64,000 nt of DNA from Roridomyces roridus (GCA_029378245.1 JARKIF010000141.1:1-64000), one strand, 5' to 3'; shown: positions 44,107 through 55,899, counted from the first letter of the stretch. Translations and numbers: made by a program. Notes: generated from the letters alone by a model not told the origin.

Positions 44107-44232
44107 AGACGGAGGACAGGCTGAGTTATGACTTCATGATCGGATATATCAAATCAAAGATAAAGATTGCGTAAAGGAGTGTATGTAATACAGTGCCGAA
44201 TATGCGAAAACGAAACCGAAAAGGCGGAGGAT

Positions 44233-44951
44233 TCAAATGGTCTGACGGCGGGGACGAATGCGCGACCATGCCTGCTGGATGCGCGAGGGAGGTGCGAATG
44301 TATATGGAGAAAGTCCGAAACGGCCACGCCGTAAGATGTCGAGCATCAGCAGCGAAACCAGAATCTCCACGGGAGGCGCGAGGCCTTGTGGGTGCGCGGA
44401 GAGCTCCAAATAGGCTGCACCCCGCCCTGGGATTGGCTGGTGTTTCGCTTTCAGACCAGGGGAGTGCATGTGAAGCTCGGCCATGCGCGTCTCGGTGTCG
44501 TAATCCAGCAGCTGATGAATTGTTAGATGAGACCAGGAAGACGGGCATGAACGAACATATAGCTCATTCGGAGTGGCGGTCCATAGGTACTCGGTGTCGA
44601 AGCGTGTCGGTATGGACATCTCTTTGGGACTGCAGGACAGTATGTCAATGCCAGGCCGAAAAATCAAGGCAAGAGCACCAACATGAACTGAACGGTATTT
44701 GATGCAAAGAGCTCGACGAGACCGCCAACACTCTCATCGAGGAGAGTGATGTCTTGAGGCACGCGTCCCACCCAGCCAATGACGCCAACGATATTGTCTA
44801 GGTGGTCGCGAATCTCTGTCTGGCGGCGGACAGGGCCAGATGATGGGCCAGCTAGTATGGTAGTGGCAAGTTGAAAGGAAAGTTGGCCCGTGGCCACATC
44901 GACGAGAGTGGTGTTGAAAAGGTCCTGCGACGAGGTAAATTTGAGAAGCAT
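44233..44951 (-). CDS. DUF6593-like small basidiomycete protein
   Basis: The first exon encodes MLLKFTSSQDLFNTTLVDVA, then RRQTEIRDHLDNIVGVIGWV and GRVPQDITLLDESVGGLVEL. A second exon adds SIPTRFDTEYLWTATPNELY and a C-terminal PPVEILVSLLMLDILRRGRF. The pattern of an N-terminal two-strand unit, an Ile-Gly-Trp centre and a WxxTP-type strand resembles DUF6593 proteins expanded in mushrooms. No catalytic motif or signal peptide is seen, and the role is unknown. The family link is from memory of the general pattern and should be treated as probable only. Confidence 0.55.
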
Positions 44952-45505
44952 TGCGGGTCCGAAAGGCAGGCTGGGTTAAATAGCGGAAACTATAAACGGA
45001 TTGCCTAGTTGGGAAATCCCTTTGTTGTGAATGCAAGGGCAGGTACGAGGCAAGTCGCCGCGGTGGGGGTAGGTAACTGCTATGAGACTGAGGCGAGAGA
45101 TGAGATATATTGACTGCAGGGCTGCCATGAGGCTTGAATGGGGGATGATGGCCCATTGTTCTCTGCATCAGTCGAGGGTCAAAGGACCAGCAACAAATTG
45201 AAATAGGTTTGGCCTTGAAGGTCGCCAAGCAGAGGGAGTACAAGCAAGCTGTGGGAATCTGCATCTTGATTGTGTCGCCAACGCTGTTCAAGGCGTTGTT
45301 GATCTATTTGCACCTTGTTTACCAAATCATCCATCCAACGACGACCACTCGCGAAGAGCATTGCATCCTCGTCAACGAGCACAACGACGAGCACAGCGAG
45401 CCGGAAGAGAGCAGAGTGCGGCCCTGTCAAGGATTTTTCGAGGTCATTCGGTATTTGGCTCTGTATCTTCTGGATGTTGAATCGTTCCCTATAGCTGGCT
45501 CGACG
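44952..45505. promoter_or_regulatory. Divergent intergenic region, DUF6593-like gene and SAP kinase
   Basis: The 554 bases hold both promoters. An in-frame extension upstream of the kinase start (from 45209) contains a hydrophobic stretch but no similarity to the kinase family, so it is treated as 5' UTR. Confidence 0.4.
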
Positions 45506-48500
45506 ATGGCTACTGCTCGTCGCTCTCCCTCAGCCAGACTAGACTCGAGCCAGACCAGAAAATACCACCTCCGACGCTCACCTACCTCCCGCCGCCTCCG
45601 TCGCCAACAGTCCACCCCAGACCTCGGCCTAGGGAGACCTGTCCTTGTTCCATTACATACCAACACCCGTCGCCGTAGCTCGCGCCAGGTATCAGAGGAC
45701 AAGTCCCACGACGACCCAATGGTTCCAGTACAGCTTGGCTCAAAGCGCAAACGCGTTCCAAGTGCTAATGAGAACGCGAACGCGGGCGGACGCTCAACCC
45801 GTGGCTCGGGCAGGCTCAAACGCCTTCGCTCGGGTTCATATGACCCCTCTGAAGCAGGAGAGGCCAGTGGGATGGACATAGACGATGCTCCTCCCTCGAC
45901 GCGGTGGTCCGTGTCCGCATCAGACAACGACTCTGAAAGTCCTCTTTCGGACCAGTCTGATGAGGACGAGCCAGCAACTTCCAGTGCGCATATTCTCTGC
46001 CAATTCGCCACGTTTAGCGGCTCACTTTGTTCTCTTTCAGCTGATGACCATCTCATACACTTTGCATCGGCAAAAGAACTGCAACGTCTTCGCAAAGACC
46101 ATCTCGTGCAGCTCTACATCTCGGCCGGTCTTTCCGACGAAGCCGAAGCCCTCACAAAGTCCGAAATCATCGACTTTATCGTATCTGCCCGCGACGACGT
46201 CGTCGACTTCCCACCCTCGTCACCACGCGGCCCCTCCTCTGACGAGCAAGACAACGACGCAGACGAGGATGAGGTCCATTCTCCGACCCTCCCTGGCCGC
46301 GTTCGCTATACCCGACGTCGGGCAACCGTCACTGAAACAGATCGGTTGCGTAGCCGACCTTCGAAAGGTCGCAGCTTTTCAATGGGCAACCTGTTGGCTC
46401 CGAGCGATATCGAGTCGAACAGTATTGCTTCTGGGTCCAACATGAACGGCAATTCTCTCTCAAGCCCTCCCCACCGGTAGGGACAATGCACAGCATGATT
46501 ACTAAGCAATTTATCTTTGTTTGCAGACGTCCCAAACAGTCGCGCAGACTAAAGACAACCCCCTCCCTGCGCACCTCCTTCCCGCCACATCAAGCGAGTC
46601 ACGCGGTCACTTCCCCACCTGCCACTCGCCTCCGTACACGCAAAACCAGCGCGACCGCCATCCCCTTCTCGCTCTCGGCACCCCTCTCGTCCGCGTCGGC
46701 CTCCTCGCCTGCCATGATCTCTCGCGGCTTCACCTTCCCCGACCCTGTCACACGCCAAACCGCCGTCGCTGCTGTCCAACGGCGCAATGCTAAAGGCAAA
46801 GGAAAGCAAGTAGAGTTTACCGATGACCTCGCTGCTGAGGCGGAGCGCGAGCGAGAACGGGAGAAGGAGCGGCGTGCACTCGCTGAGGAGAGTGACCTCA
46901 CGGAACTCGATGATGAGGGCGTATCGGTCGAACCAAGTCCGCGACGGCTGCGCAGCAAGGACAAGGAGCGCGAACGATTGGGTGTTGTCAATGGGAAGGG
47001 CAAAGAGAATGTGGCGGTTAGCCTCGAGTCCCGGCGTGTCACGCCTGGGCGCCGTGCCAAGGCGCCGGCGACGGTGACGATGGACGAGAGCACGGAGGAG
47101 GAGGAGGATCAGGTCGAGGAGAGCGAGACGGAAGAGGATCAACTCGCCACTCCGACACGGAATCGACCACCACGCTGGAATCAGAAGCAGCAGCGGTCGG
47201 CCTCGCCGTTGGAAGAGGTGCAGCGGACGCCACTGGCACGGAGGTTGCGTCCCAGAACTCGCGCCGAGGCACCGTCTAGCGAAGCTGATGGTGATGGGGA
47301 CGATGAGCGCGAGGACGAGGACGAGGAGACCGTTGACGGCGAAGAACAAGAAGAAGAAGATGACGAGGACCAGACCATTGCTGTCGAGCCCAGAAAGCTG
47401 CGCAACGGCAAGATCGTCGGGGACGATATGGAAATGGACGAGGCCGAGGAAGATGAGGTGGATGAGGAACTCGAGGAGGATGCCGAAGAAGCTGAAGATG
47501 TTGAACCCGACGCTTCGGGTGAAACAGACGAGGACCCCAACGCCGAAGCTGAGGAGGACGAAGCTATGGAAGACGACGATGGTGTGCCTGTTCTATCTAC
47601 TTTTCCAGAATTTAGCTTACGCATGCATTACAGTGGACTTGACCATCGCCACGGCCAAGACACTCATCCGACTCCGCCGTGATGACCTCGTCCGCCTCTG
47701 CGAAACGCGTGACCTCGAGGCTGTCGGCACCAAACCTCAACTTGCCGAAGCCCTCCTCCAATGGCGCGACCGCCTGGCAGACGCGTCTTCTCCGTCTTCG
47801 GTTGGCACCGTCACCAATCGGCCACCGTCGACAGTCGTTGGCAAGCGCCGCCGGAACAATTCGCAACCACAGACTCCACTCTTGTTGCGTTCTGAGCACT
47901 CGCACATCGCTGGGCCCGAACCCAGAGAACCCCCGCCGGGCGAGCCCGAACTGGAGCTTGACCTGGAGAGCCTGGGCCTAGAAGACCGCGAAATCCCGCC
48001 AGATAAGCTGCAGAAGCTCGAGAAGATTGGCAGCGGCGGTTTCAAGGACGTGTTCATTGGCAAGTTCAAAGGGCGGCGCATTGCGATCTCGGAGTTTAGA
48101 GGCCAATTGAGTGCCAGTGAGTACTATTTGCATCTTCTTTGCGGAAGAACAGCTCTAATTGGGTTGGACAGTGGATATCAAGGAACTGAAGCTTCTTGGA
48201 GGCTTTGATCACCCAAACATCGTCCGATTTGTGAGCAGATTCTGCGGCGAGGGCGGCTGTGGAACTCATTCATTGCTAGCTTGGAGTCAGTATTCCTGAG
48301 AACACGCGCGAAACACCAGTCATGATCGTGAGCGAGCTGTGCTCGAACGGCGATCTATTTGATTATGTCCGCCAAGTCGCGGCACCTTCCTTGAATAAAG
48401 TTGTGCGTACTTGATTTACCTTTCAGAGCGTTTGAGTGATTTTAATTAACAGATTACCATGATGCTTGACATTGCCCGCGGGCTCGAATATCTGCATCTG

Positions 48501-49018
48501 CGTAAACCCTCGGTGATTCACCGGGACTGCAAGTCGTCCAACATCCTCATTACAGCCAAGGGGACTGCGAAGATTGCGGACTTTGGGTTGGCCAAGGTCA
48601 AGCAGTCGACGCGGTCGATGGTGCGCAGTTTGGTTGGCACCGTCAACTGGCAGGCTCCGGAGCTCTGGCATGCGCATCCCAAGTACAACCACAAGGTGGA
48701 TGTGTTCAGCTGTGCGATGGTGTACTGGGAGATGCTGCAGTGGAATGCAAAGGAAAAGAAGTTTCCGTGGGAGGGCATGAATGAGCATGCGATCTACGAT
48801 ATTGTTGGTGCCAAAAAACAGAGGTGCGTGTCTACTACTTTACATTTTGGACGCCTGGCTTATTCTTTTGATACAGGCCGTCCACCAGCGGTCTCAGAAA
48901 ACAATGGTCCACCGCAATCGTTGATCTCATTGAGCGCATGTGGGCTCATGAGCACGCGGACCGACCGACCATGTCCGAAGTCGTACAGGCTCTGGAAGAA
49001 ATGAAGAACACACGATGA
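45506..49018 (+). CDS. SAP-domain protein kinase with WNK-like lysine placement
   Basis: This is a large (about 1,050 aa) putative chromatin-associated kinase. The N-terminal ~180 residues are Arg/Ser-rich. A first SAP-like helix pair lies in SAKELQRLRKDHLVQLYISA and a second in TLIRLRRDDLVRLCETRDLE; between them is a highly acidic region (EEEEDQVEESETEEDQL). The C-terminal kinase starts near IPPDKLQKLEKIGSGGFKDV. It keeps the alpha-C Glu (MDIKELKLL), VSELCSNGDLFDYV, IHRDCKSSNILI, IADFGLAKVK and GTVNWQAPELW, so Asp, Asn and DFG are intact. The beta-3 Lys is absent (RRIAISEF), while a Lys sits in the glycine loop (GGFKDV), as in WNK kinases. Six introns were traced in phase. Substrate unknown. 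Confidence 0.85.
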
Positions 49019-49210
49019 AGTGGACTCTTTTTCCTTGACATGACACAGTCCTATCTATTACACTCGTGGTTTTCGAGAAAATCTGCTTAGAAAAGTCGCT
49101 CGACTCGACTCGACTCTTTTCTTGTGTCCACATTCATACAACATATTCTGCAGTATATAAAAACAACCCAATTGTATTCTAGCCCACAATGAATCCCATC
49201 ATGTTACATG

Positions 49211-49543
49211 CTATTGATTCTCAGCGGACTCGGACTTGTTGTGCTGCGCCTCGAGATTGTACTGCACATTCTTGCGGTACTTTTGGCCCAACTTGGCCGC
49301 GATTCGGACTTGGGAGTTTTCCCGCAGGATGGACTGTTAACTTTTGAGCGCGTTGTCGCGTTTTGCTTTTTGGAGGGACCTGCGCACCTCCATGTAATGA
49401 TTCAGTTCGTGGATGGTTTCGGTGCATTTGCCCTTTGGAGACGAGGTTTGGATTGCTGAAGGGTTAGTTGGTGTTGTACGCACGGTGTTTTTGAGAATGC
49501 GTTCGAGGAGGACTGCTTGTCGTTCTGCGTGTGGGTTCTCCAT
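49211..49543 (-). CDS. DAD4: DASH/DAM complex subunit Dad4
   Basis: Dad4 is a ~70-residue subunit of the ring complex that couples kinetochores to microtubules in fungi. Three short exons join MENPHAERQAVLLERILKN to KCTETIHELNHYME and SILRENSQVRIAAKLGQKYR. The last ends KNVQYNLEAQHNKSESAENQ at 49211. The MENPxxxRQxLLxRI start and the AxKxxxNVQYNLE block are family hallmarks. Two GT-AG introns of about 50 bases are needed, so the gene is easily missed by single-frame scans. It is divergent from the metallophosphoesterase at 49940. Confidence 0.85.
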
Positions 49544-49939
49544 GGATGAGGGAGAGAGAGTCAGAGTCACGCGACGCGACGCGTTCAAGACAAACAAACG
49601 AGGATGTGAACTTGCTCTTTCACCTTCCAGTTCCCGAAATGATATGCCGTGCGCGTCATGTCTTCTCCTCGAACTACACTTCGTTCACCAATGCTTTCTG
49701 TTCCTTTCTGTTCACACGCGTGAGGACGCCTGATTCCATTCCGACTTTTGGCAGACTGTTGCAGAGACATATGTATTATGCATGCGGAACGCCCGACGAA
49801 CGTTGACGGAAAGCCCAATTGGGCAAGGTGTACGACGGGCTTAGCGACAGGCAGCGGATTGTTGGCAACCACATGGATTAGCCCCACCGGCAATATAAAT
49901 TAGAACGTGCTGCGTGCTTGGCGGTCGCGTTCTGGCCTC
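49544..49939. promoter_or_regulatory. Divergent intergenic region, Dad4 and metallophosphoesterase
   Basis: The 396 bases contain the promoters of two divergent genes. Pyrimidine-rich stretches occur on both sides, and nothing else was recognised. Confidence 0.4.
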
Positions 49940-52089
49940 ATGAAGTCCACCTTTGCCGTTCTTGCGTCGCTCGTCGCCGTCGCTGCAGCCTGCGGGGACG
50001 ACCACGACCACGCTCATGGGCACGTCCACGCAAAACGCGAGTTCCCTAGCGCGCCGCTTACCAGGCCCTCGCGGCCGCTGCAATGGGATTCGGTGAATAT
50101 CATCCATACGACGGACAGTCATGGCTGGCTCTTGGGACACCAGAAGCCGTCCTTCCCTGAACCAAATTACAGCGGCGACTTTGGAGACTTTTCTTCGTTC
50201 GTGACGCATATGAAGGAACTGGCGCTGCAGAAGGACGTTGATCTGTTGCTCGTCGATAGTGGGGACTTGCACGACGGTATTAGTCTCATCTCAACAAACA
50301 ATATAGCATGTTAATATTTTATAGGTACGGGTCTCTCTGACGGCTATCCAACTGGCGGTGTCGACGCGCATGCTTCGAACGAGTTTTTCAAGCAGCTCCC
50401 TTACGACTTGCTTGCGATTGGAAACCATGAGCTATACATATACAACAACACTTTGGATATGTACAGAAATTTCGCCCCGCGGTTCAATGGCCGATACCTC
50501 TCCTCCAACGTCAACATCACCGTCGACGGCGTTTCCCGGCCTGTGGGTGACCGTTTCGCCAAGTTCAAGACTCGCAAGTCTGTCTTTCTTGTTTTACACC
50601 GTGTTTCTGGGGCTGAACGCTCGCAGGGGTCGTCAAGTGACCGCGCTTGGTGTTCTGTTTGACTTTACGGGCAATGATTTCAATACCACAGTCCAGCCTG
50701 TCGAAGATATGGTCAAGGAGCATTGGGTGCGTGGGGCGACCATCCTTGCCGCCTCTGCTGATAGTTCATTAGTTCACCGAGGCGATCAAGGACGAGCCCG
50801 ACTTTTTCTTGCTTGCAGGACATATGCCGGTCTCACGGGACAATTGTGAGTTTATTTCCTTTTCTGATGTTCTCTACTTCAACATGTTACAGGGCCGCTT
50901 GTTTTCAACGCTGTCCGTGCGGTACACCCTCTCACGCCGATTCTGATTCTGGGTGGCCACACTCATATCCGCGATTGCCGTGAGTTTTTATCTTGTCTAC
51001 GACGAGATTTATTCTGAGAAACGCCGTAGTACAGCTTGATGGGCGCAGTATGTCCCTTGAAAGTGGGCGGTACATGGAGACAGTCGGATGGATGAGTGCT
51101 GAACTCCCGGCGCCCAAGATTCACCGGAGGCACAACGGGGAGGACCATGATACCAAGAACATCACGTTCACCCGCAGGTACCTCGACCCGAACAGAGTCA
51201 CTTATGAGGTTTGTGTTTTTCTCTGGTGCTCCGAGTTGACACTTAGATTTAGTAGTATCACACTGGCCGCGGCAACTTTTCCTTCGATACGGCCTGGGGA
51301 CAAAGCATCACTCGTGGGCTAGAAAAGCTGGCCAAGACGTTTGATTTGAGCTTCCAATATGGAGTTGCGCCGCACGACTTTACATTGAGCCAGTCGCCGT
51401 TCCCCAGCAACAACTCTGTCCTCAGTCTCATGGCCGAAGCGATGCCGGTGGCGTTGACGGTGAACAATTCGCGCGCGTCGATTCCAAACATTATGATTAC
51501 CAACTCTGGTTCTCTGCGGTTCGACATCTACTCTGGCCCGTTCACCAAGAATGACCAACTTACCGCGTCTCCCTTTGCCGATTCGTTCTTGTACATTGCC
51601 AATGTGCCGTTTTCTGCGGCATCACAAGTGCTGCCAGCACTGAACAATGCGGGGGCAAACGAGCGCCGTGACATTGCGGTCGAGACGGAGTTGTATGCGC
51701 GTGGCTACGTCGGGGCGCGGTACCGCGAGTGGGTGCAGGAAATGTACCAACGCGATCTCGAGACGGAGGGGGCCTCGGCACGCCGGGCCGCAGCCAACCT
51801 GACCCTCGGGTATGTGACGACCGACTCTTGCCCCGGTGTCGGAGACGATACACCCCATACACCACTCGCGTTCTTTGACAGTCCCGACTTTATCGCGTCG
51901 GCCTCACCCGAGGTCACGGACGACGCGCCGATTGATCTCGTTTTTGTTGATTTCATCGAGAGCCAGCTGATCCAGATATTGAATCAAGTGCAGAGCGAAA
52001 AGGTGTTTACGACTGAGGATGTCGGAACATACACCCCCGTTCTCGCAACTGAAATTCTGGGCATCTTTGCGCAGCAGGCGTGGAATTAG
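49940..52089 (+). CDS. Secreted 5'-nucleotidase-like metallophosphoesterase
   Basis: This is a UshA/5'-nucleotidase-type enzyme related to yeast Smn1 (YHR202W). The start gives a signal peptide ([20 protein letters not shown]) followed by a His/Asp-rich stretch ([14 protein letters not shown]). Metal-binding motifs are [56 protein letters not shown] and [13 protein letters not shown]. The C-terminal domain includes [20 protein letters not shown] and ends [17 protein letters not shown]. Six short introns were traced; one begins GTGGGGCGACC... near 50729. N-glycosylation sequons (for example NNT and NIT) fit secretion. Both phosphoesterase signature blocks are intact, so activity is expected. 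Confidence 0.88.
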
Positions 52090-52225
52090 TAGAAACCATG
52101 GAATTTTCTCGACCGAGGAGCTGAAACAGGCGGTGTAGTGGCAGTGTAGTAGATATCGCACTGCATTGCATCATCAGATAAAATAAAATGGTTCCACCGA
52201 ACCTCCGCTCCTCCACCTTCGGCCC

Positions 52226-53596
52226 ATGGCCCCCTTCGAACTCTCTGAAAGCAGCGTCCAGGATGCATTCCACAGCTTCCTCAAGTCGTCGCTCAGCCAA
52301 GCAAAAGCCGAACGCTTGCTCGACGCCGAGGTGCTGAGCAGCGCCGAGGGCGATCTCATGATAACTGGGCCTGCCCTCTGTTTTTACTTTGCCGCGCTTC
52401 GATGCACGACGAACCCACCTTCAGTGCCCCTTCCGAGGGGCGACAACAAACACGCAGAACCGATGGAGTTGTCGTACGACAACTGCCCGGAGAGCTTTAT
52501 CCCGTTCTTGCGCGTTTGGAGTCATGCCGTGCCCAAGATTCAGGCGCTAGCACCAGAGTACCAGCATGATCTTGCTCGCCTCATGTGTGTGTGTTTTTTC
52601 CCCCTCCAACTAACTGACTAACCGAAACCTAGTTGTGGCCTGCCGCCCTTGGTACAGCCCTTGAACCCCTCACTGTCGGGTATATCAGCCGACCTCAGAG
52701 CTGTTGCGATTGAGATCAGCCAGCGTCGCAGCTTCCAGGACCGTTATGCCTCTGATTTGCAGGCCGCGCTCGACTCTGGTAATTCCGGGACGTCACCGAG
52801 TCCCAGGCGCGCTGCGTTCGTACCACCACCTTCCTACGACGCGTCGCCCATTTCGTCCGCCAACACGTCTCCACGTTCCTCAATGGAGCACTCGAGTCCA
52901 CAATACGCCACATACGATCTACCTCCACGATCACCTTCATTCCTCTCCCCGCCTGGATCTGCGCGGTCTCATACGGGCAGCTTTCCAGCACCACGCAGTC
53001 CTTCACCACAATTGTTAAATCAATCTTCCCCCGCAATCGAATTCATTCGAGAAACTTTGTACGCTGCACTCGCCGACGCACTGTCACGTACCCCCGCCCT
53101 TCGCACCCTCCTAAAAACCGACCCACCACGAGCCTACTTTGCCGCAGTCGCATTTGCCGTGTTGGATGTTGCTACAACATCACTCACACCGGAGGGCGCT
53201 GTAATAGGTGTCCTAGGTGTGCCTCTCACGGTCGCAGAATGCCCACCTGAGCTCCGTCCGTTCATGATGGAGCTCGCTTCCATTGGACGTGCTGCAAAGG
53301 AGATGCAGGACCAGGATGACGAAGTGGCGATGCATTGTGCGGCTCGAGGAGAGGATATCCCCGAGACGCGTATGGATCGCGTTCGTATGATGCTCGAGAA
53401 GGGTGTTGGGTATGGTTATTCACAAGGGCGCGGCGCAGCTCGGAGGGATAGCGAGGATAGGCGAAGGAGTGTTGAAGGCCGGGCAGTGACGTTTACCAAC
53501 CGGATAAATGCACTGAGCCTGGGTATGACGAGGCTGAAGGCGTTCCGTGATAGGCAAGGGGACGTGTTTAAAGTTTTGGCTGGTATCGGAGCATGA
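52226..53596 (+). CDS. Conserved hypothetical basidiomycete protein
   Basis: I do not recognise this protein of about 435 residues. Exon 1 begins MAPFELSESSVQDAFHSFLK and continues with SHAVPKIQALAPEYQHDLAR. After an intron of ~50 bases the frame continues CGLPPLVQPLNPSLSGISAD and then a Ser/Pro-rich middle (SPRRAAFVPPPSYDAS, PPRSPSFLSPPGSAR). A folded, helical C-terminal part reads IEFIRETLYAALADALSRTP and AYFAAVAFAVLDVATTSLTP, and the protein ends RLKAFRDRQGDVFKVLAGIG. There is no membrane span or known motif. The ordered helical ends and open frames support a real gene. Confidence 0.65.
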
Positions 53597-53630
53597 CAAT
53601 AGTGGAGGCGTTTCTTGGTTGTATGTAGCT

Positions 53631-53750
53631 TTACTAAACTGTAGTATATCTAATATTGTATCACTTCTTCAACTTTGCTGCGGGCGTCGCAAGCTTTTCG
53701 ACTTTGGCCGCGATTGGGTCAAACGAGTTGCAAGGAATAAGAATGCCTTA
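53631..53750 (-). pseudogene. Duplicated 3' fragment of the alpha/beta hydrolase gene
   Basis: On the minus strand the last exon reads AKVEKLATPAAKLKK, matching the true hydrolase end EVEKLATPAAKL at 57796. The match continues into the 3' flank (TTACTAAACTGTAGTATAT at both sites) and the preceding intron. The stop codon of the parent is mutated (TAG to AAG), so the peroxisomal AKL ending is lost. No upstream hydrolase exons are present here. Confidence 0.7.
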
Positions 53751-53951
53751 AAAAGGGAAGCCGAATTGATGGGGCATCACACGTCCCTTCTCTCTTGCCT
53801 TGACGCGACTTATATGCCTCTACGACCTCGCCCTTGCCAAAACTTAGACGACGAAGAACGCCATTGAAACCTGTAGCAAGTCGAGGCACTTCAACGAATT
53901 CAAGCTTCCAGTTCCGTCGCCAAACCGTAAACGCGTCTCGTTCCTCTCGAA

Positions 53952-55899
53952 ATGGATTTTCAAACCCGTATCTACCGATTTCTCCGCCCGAAGTCCTATT
54001 CGGTGGTGTATCCACGCTCATTCGTGGGCCAGCCGCTCCTTTATATGTCATGCGCCATTGCCTCACTCGGCGACGGTCTTTTCGGTTTCTCGCAGGGCAT
54101 CATAGCCACCTTCCAGCTTCAGGCTACCTTTCTGAATCAATTCTATGGAATCACGATCAGTCTGGAGGAGATGGAGCAGGGTACGGCGCATATTCCTCGT
54201 TTGCTGCCAGGTGCGTGACATTCTCCCCATTTTGTTCTGGCCTGACCTCGCCCAGCGATTTTTATTGCCACCCTTGGAATCGCTGCCTTCTTCACGTCGA
54301 TCGCCTCGGCGTACGTTTTGGACTATGCTGGACGCAGACGGTCGATCCAGATCGGTGCTAGCTTTTACCTGGTTGCATGCAAGTGCTTTACTCGCTAACA
54401 CTGCTTGCGACTGACATCCATTGCCAGCCCTCATCCAGATTATTGCCACCAACTTTCCCGTGCTTGTAATCGGGCGCGCGATCCAAGGCGTCGGCGCAGG
54501 TATACTCAGTAGCTGCGTTCCAGTCTACCTCGTCGAAATCGCTCCGGCCGATGAGCGCGGGATGTTTGCTGCTGTAGAAGCTCTGTGCATGGGCGGAGGC
54601 TACGCGCTCTCCGCATGGGTAGGCTACCTGTTCATGCGGTGGGAAACCGCGACAGCATGACGTGGACCCTTTGCTGTACAGGCTGCTGGCTCCTTCGTGC
54701 TACTCGTCTTGTCCTTTGTTCTCCCAGAGTCCCCGCGCTGGCTGATTCAAAATGGATTTGGTGCCGAAGCCCTTTGGACACTGGCTGACTTGCACGCGGC
54801 AGGCGATATCGAGGACAAACGGACCGATGACACGTGCAATTCAATTCTCGACACTCTGCGGCTGCAAAGGATCAGGGACTGCGCACAGCCCAACGCAATA
54901 GCCCCCCGCTGGAGAAATGTTTTCAACTACCCTCGCCGTACGGCCATCGGTTTCTGCGTTCGAATGTTTTCTCAGCTCACCGGCATCAGTGCTGTCCTGC
55001 ACTTCCTCCCTGAGCTTCTCGCTCGCACCGGCCTCGAAATTCCTCGTGCTCTCTTCTTCACCGCAGTCTGCGCACTGGCCTACTCCGTCGGACCCTTCCC
55101 GGCGATCGTCGTCAGCGACAAAGTCGGGCGTCGCGGCATGCTTATGGTTGGTTCCGCCGGACTCGCCGGCGCACTCATTTTCCTCGGACTCATGCAGCAC
55201 GCTCGAGGCATAATCATCGGTTTCTGCGTCTACCTCTTCATCCATGGTGGGACGTGGGGACCTGTGCCTTTGCTACTTAGCGCGGAGCTCTTCCCGCTCT
55301 GGATGCGTGCTCGCGGGATTGCGGTGTCGACGGCGTCAGATTGGTTCTTCGAGTCCGTAATGCTGGTGACTGCGCCGCCACTTCTGCGTTCGCTCGGTGG
55401 GTACTATTACCTCATGCTCGGTGGTTGGTGCATCATTTCGGGACTCGCGGTCTGGTGCGTGAGCTATGAGGTCAAAGGGATGGCTCTGGAGAAGGTCGGC
55501 ACATTGTTTGGGGATCCGCAGCCACCCACGGACCAGCTGAGGCAGGATGATCGGGTACTTCTGGTGCGGGAGACTGGGGTGCAGAGGGGGATTCCCTCAA
55601 AGGCACAGCAGGTGTTTGGTGCTGGGGATGGCACTGAGGATGGCGCTGAGGATGGCGCTGAGGATGGCTCTGAGGCTGGTGAGATTGTCAGAGGGCGGTC
55701 GGCGGCTGGTGTGGAGTGGACGCTGGCTGATGGGATCGAGATGCTCGGGGTGCGTTCGACGCCAGTGGAGAGCTTGAGCGTCGACTCGGGGCCGTCAACG
55801 GGCCCCAGTTGTTCTTCGGGGACGTCGGTGGTGGAATCTGATGCTGGGGAGAAGGAAGAAACGCCAGCGGAGACGGACGGGTTACTGGATGAGAATTAA
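53952..55899 (+). CDS. MFS sugar-porter-family transporter with in-frame stop
   Basis: This is a twelve-span sugar/polyol-type permease. The start MDFQTRIYRFLRPKSYSVVY precedes LGDGLFGFSQGIIATFQLQ (TM1), TSIASAYVLDYAGRRRSIQI (the GRR loop after TM2), VIGRAIQGVGAGILSSCVPV (TM4) and FVLPESPRWLI (the PESPRWL signature after TM6). SDKVGRRGMLM and LLSAELFPLWMRARG mark the second half. Between TM5 and TM6 the frame has TGA at 54658-54660 in ETATA(stop)RGPFAVQ, where the family normally has Trp before Arg. The rest is open, so the gene is either recently inactivated or carries a base error. One intron (54379-54427) has a GC donor. The C-terminal tail is acidic, with a 12-base tandem repeat around 55625-55680. 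Confidence 0.8.

Noticed and set aside
45209..45505. In-frame 99-residue N-terminal extension of the SAP kinase
   Set aside because: It has a hydrophobic stretch unlike the rest of the protein and lies in the divergent promoter; the Met at 45506 begins the typical Arg/Ser-rich region.
47181..47624. Serine-rich open frame on the minus strand
   Set aside because: It is the complement of the GAG/GAC-rich acidic region of the SAP kinase.
54621..54708. Intron (donor GTAGGC, acceptor TACAG) that would remove the transporter TGA
   Set aside because: It keeps phase but deletes the conserved WRxPxAxQ segment leading into TM6, so a nonsense change or base error is the better reading.
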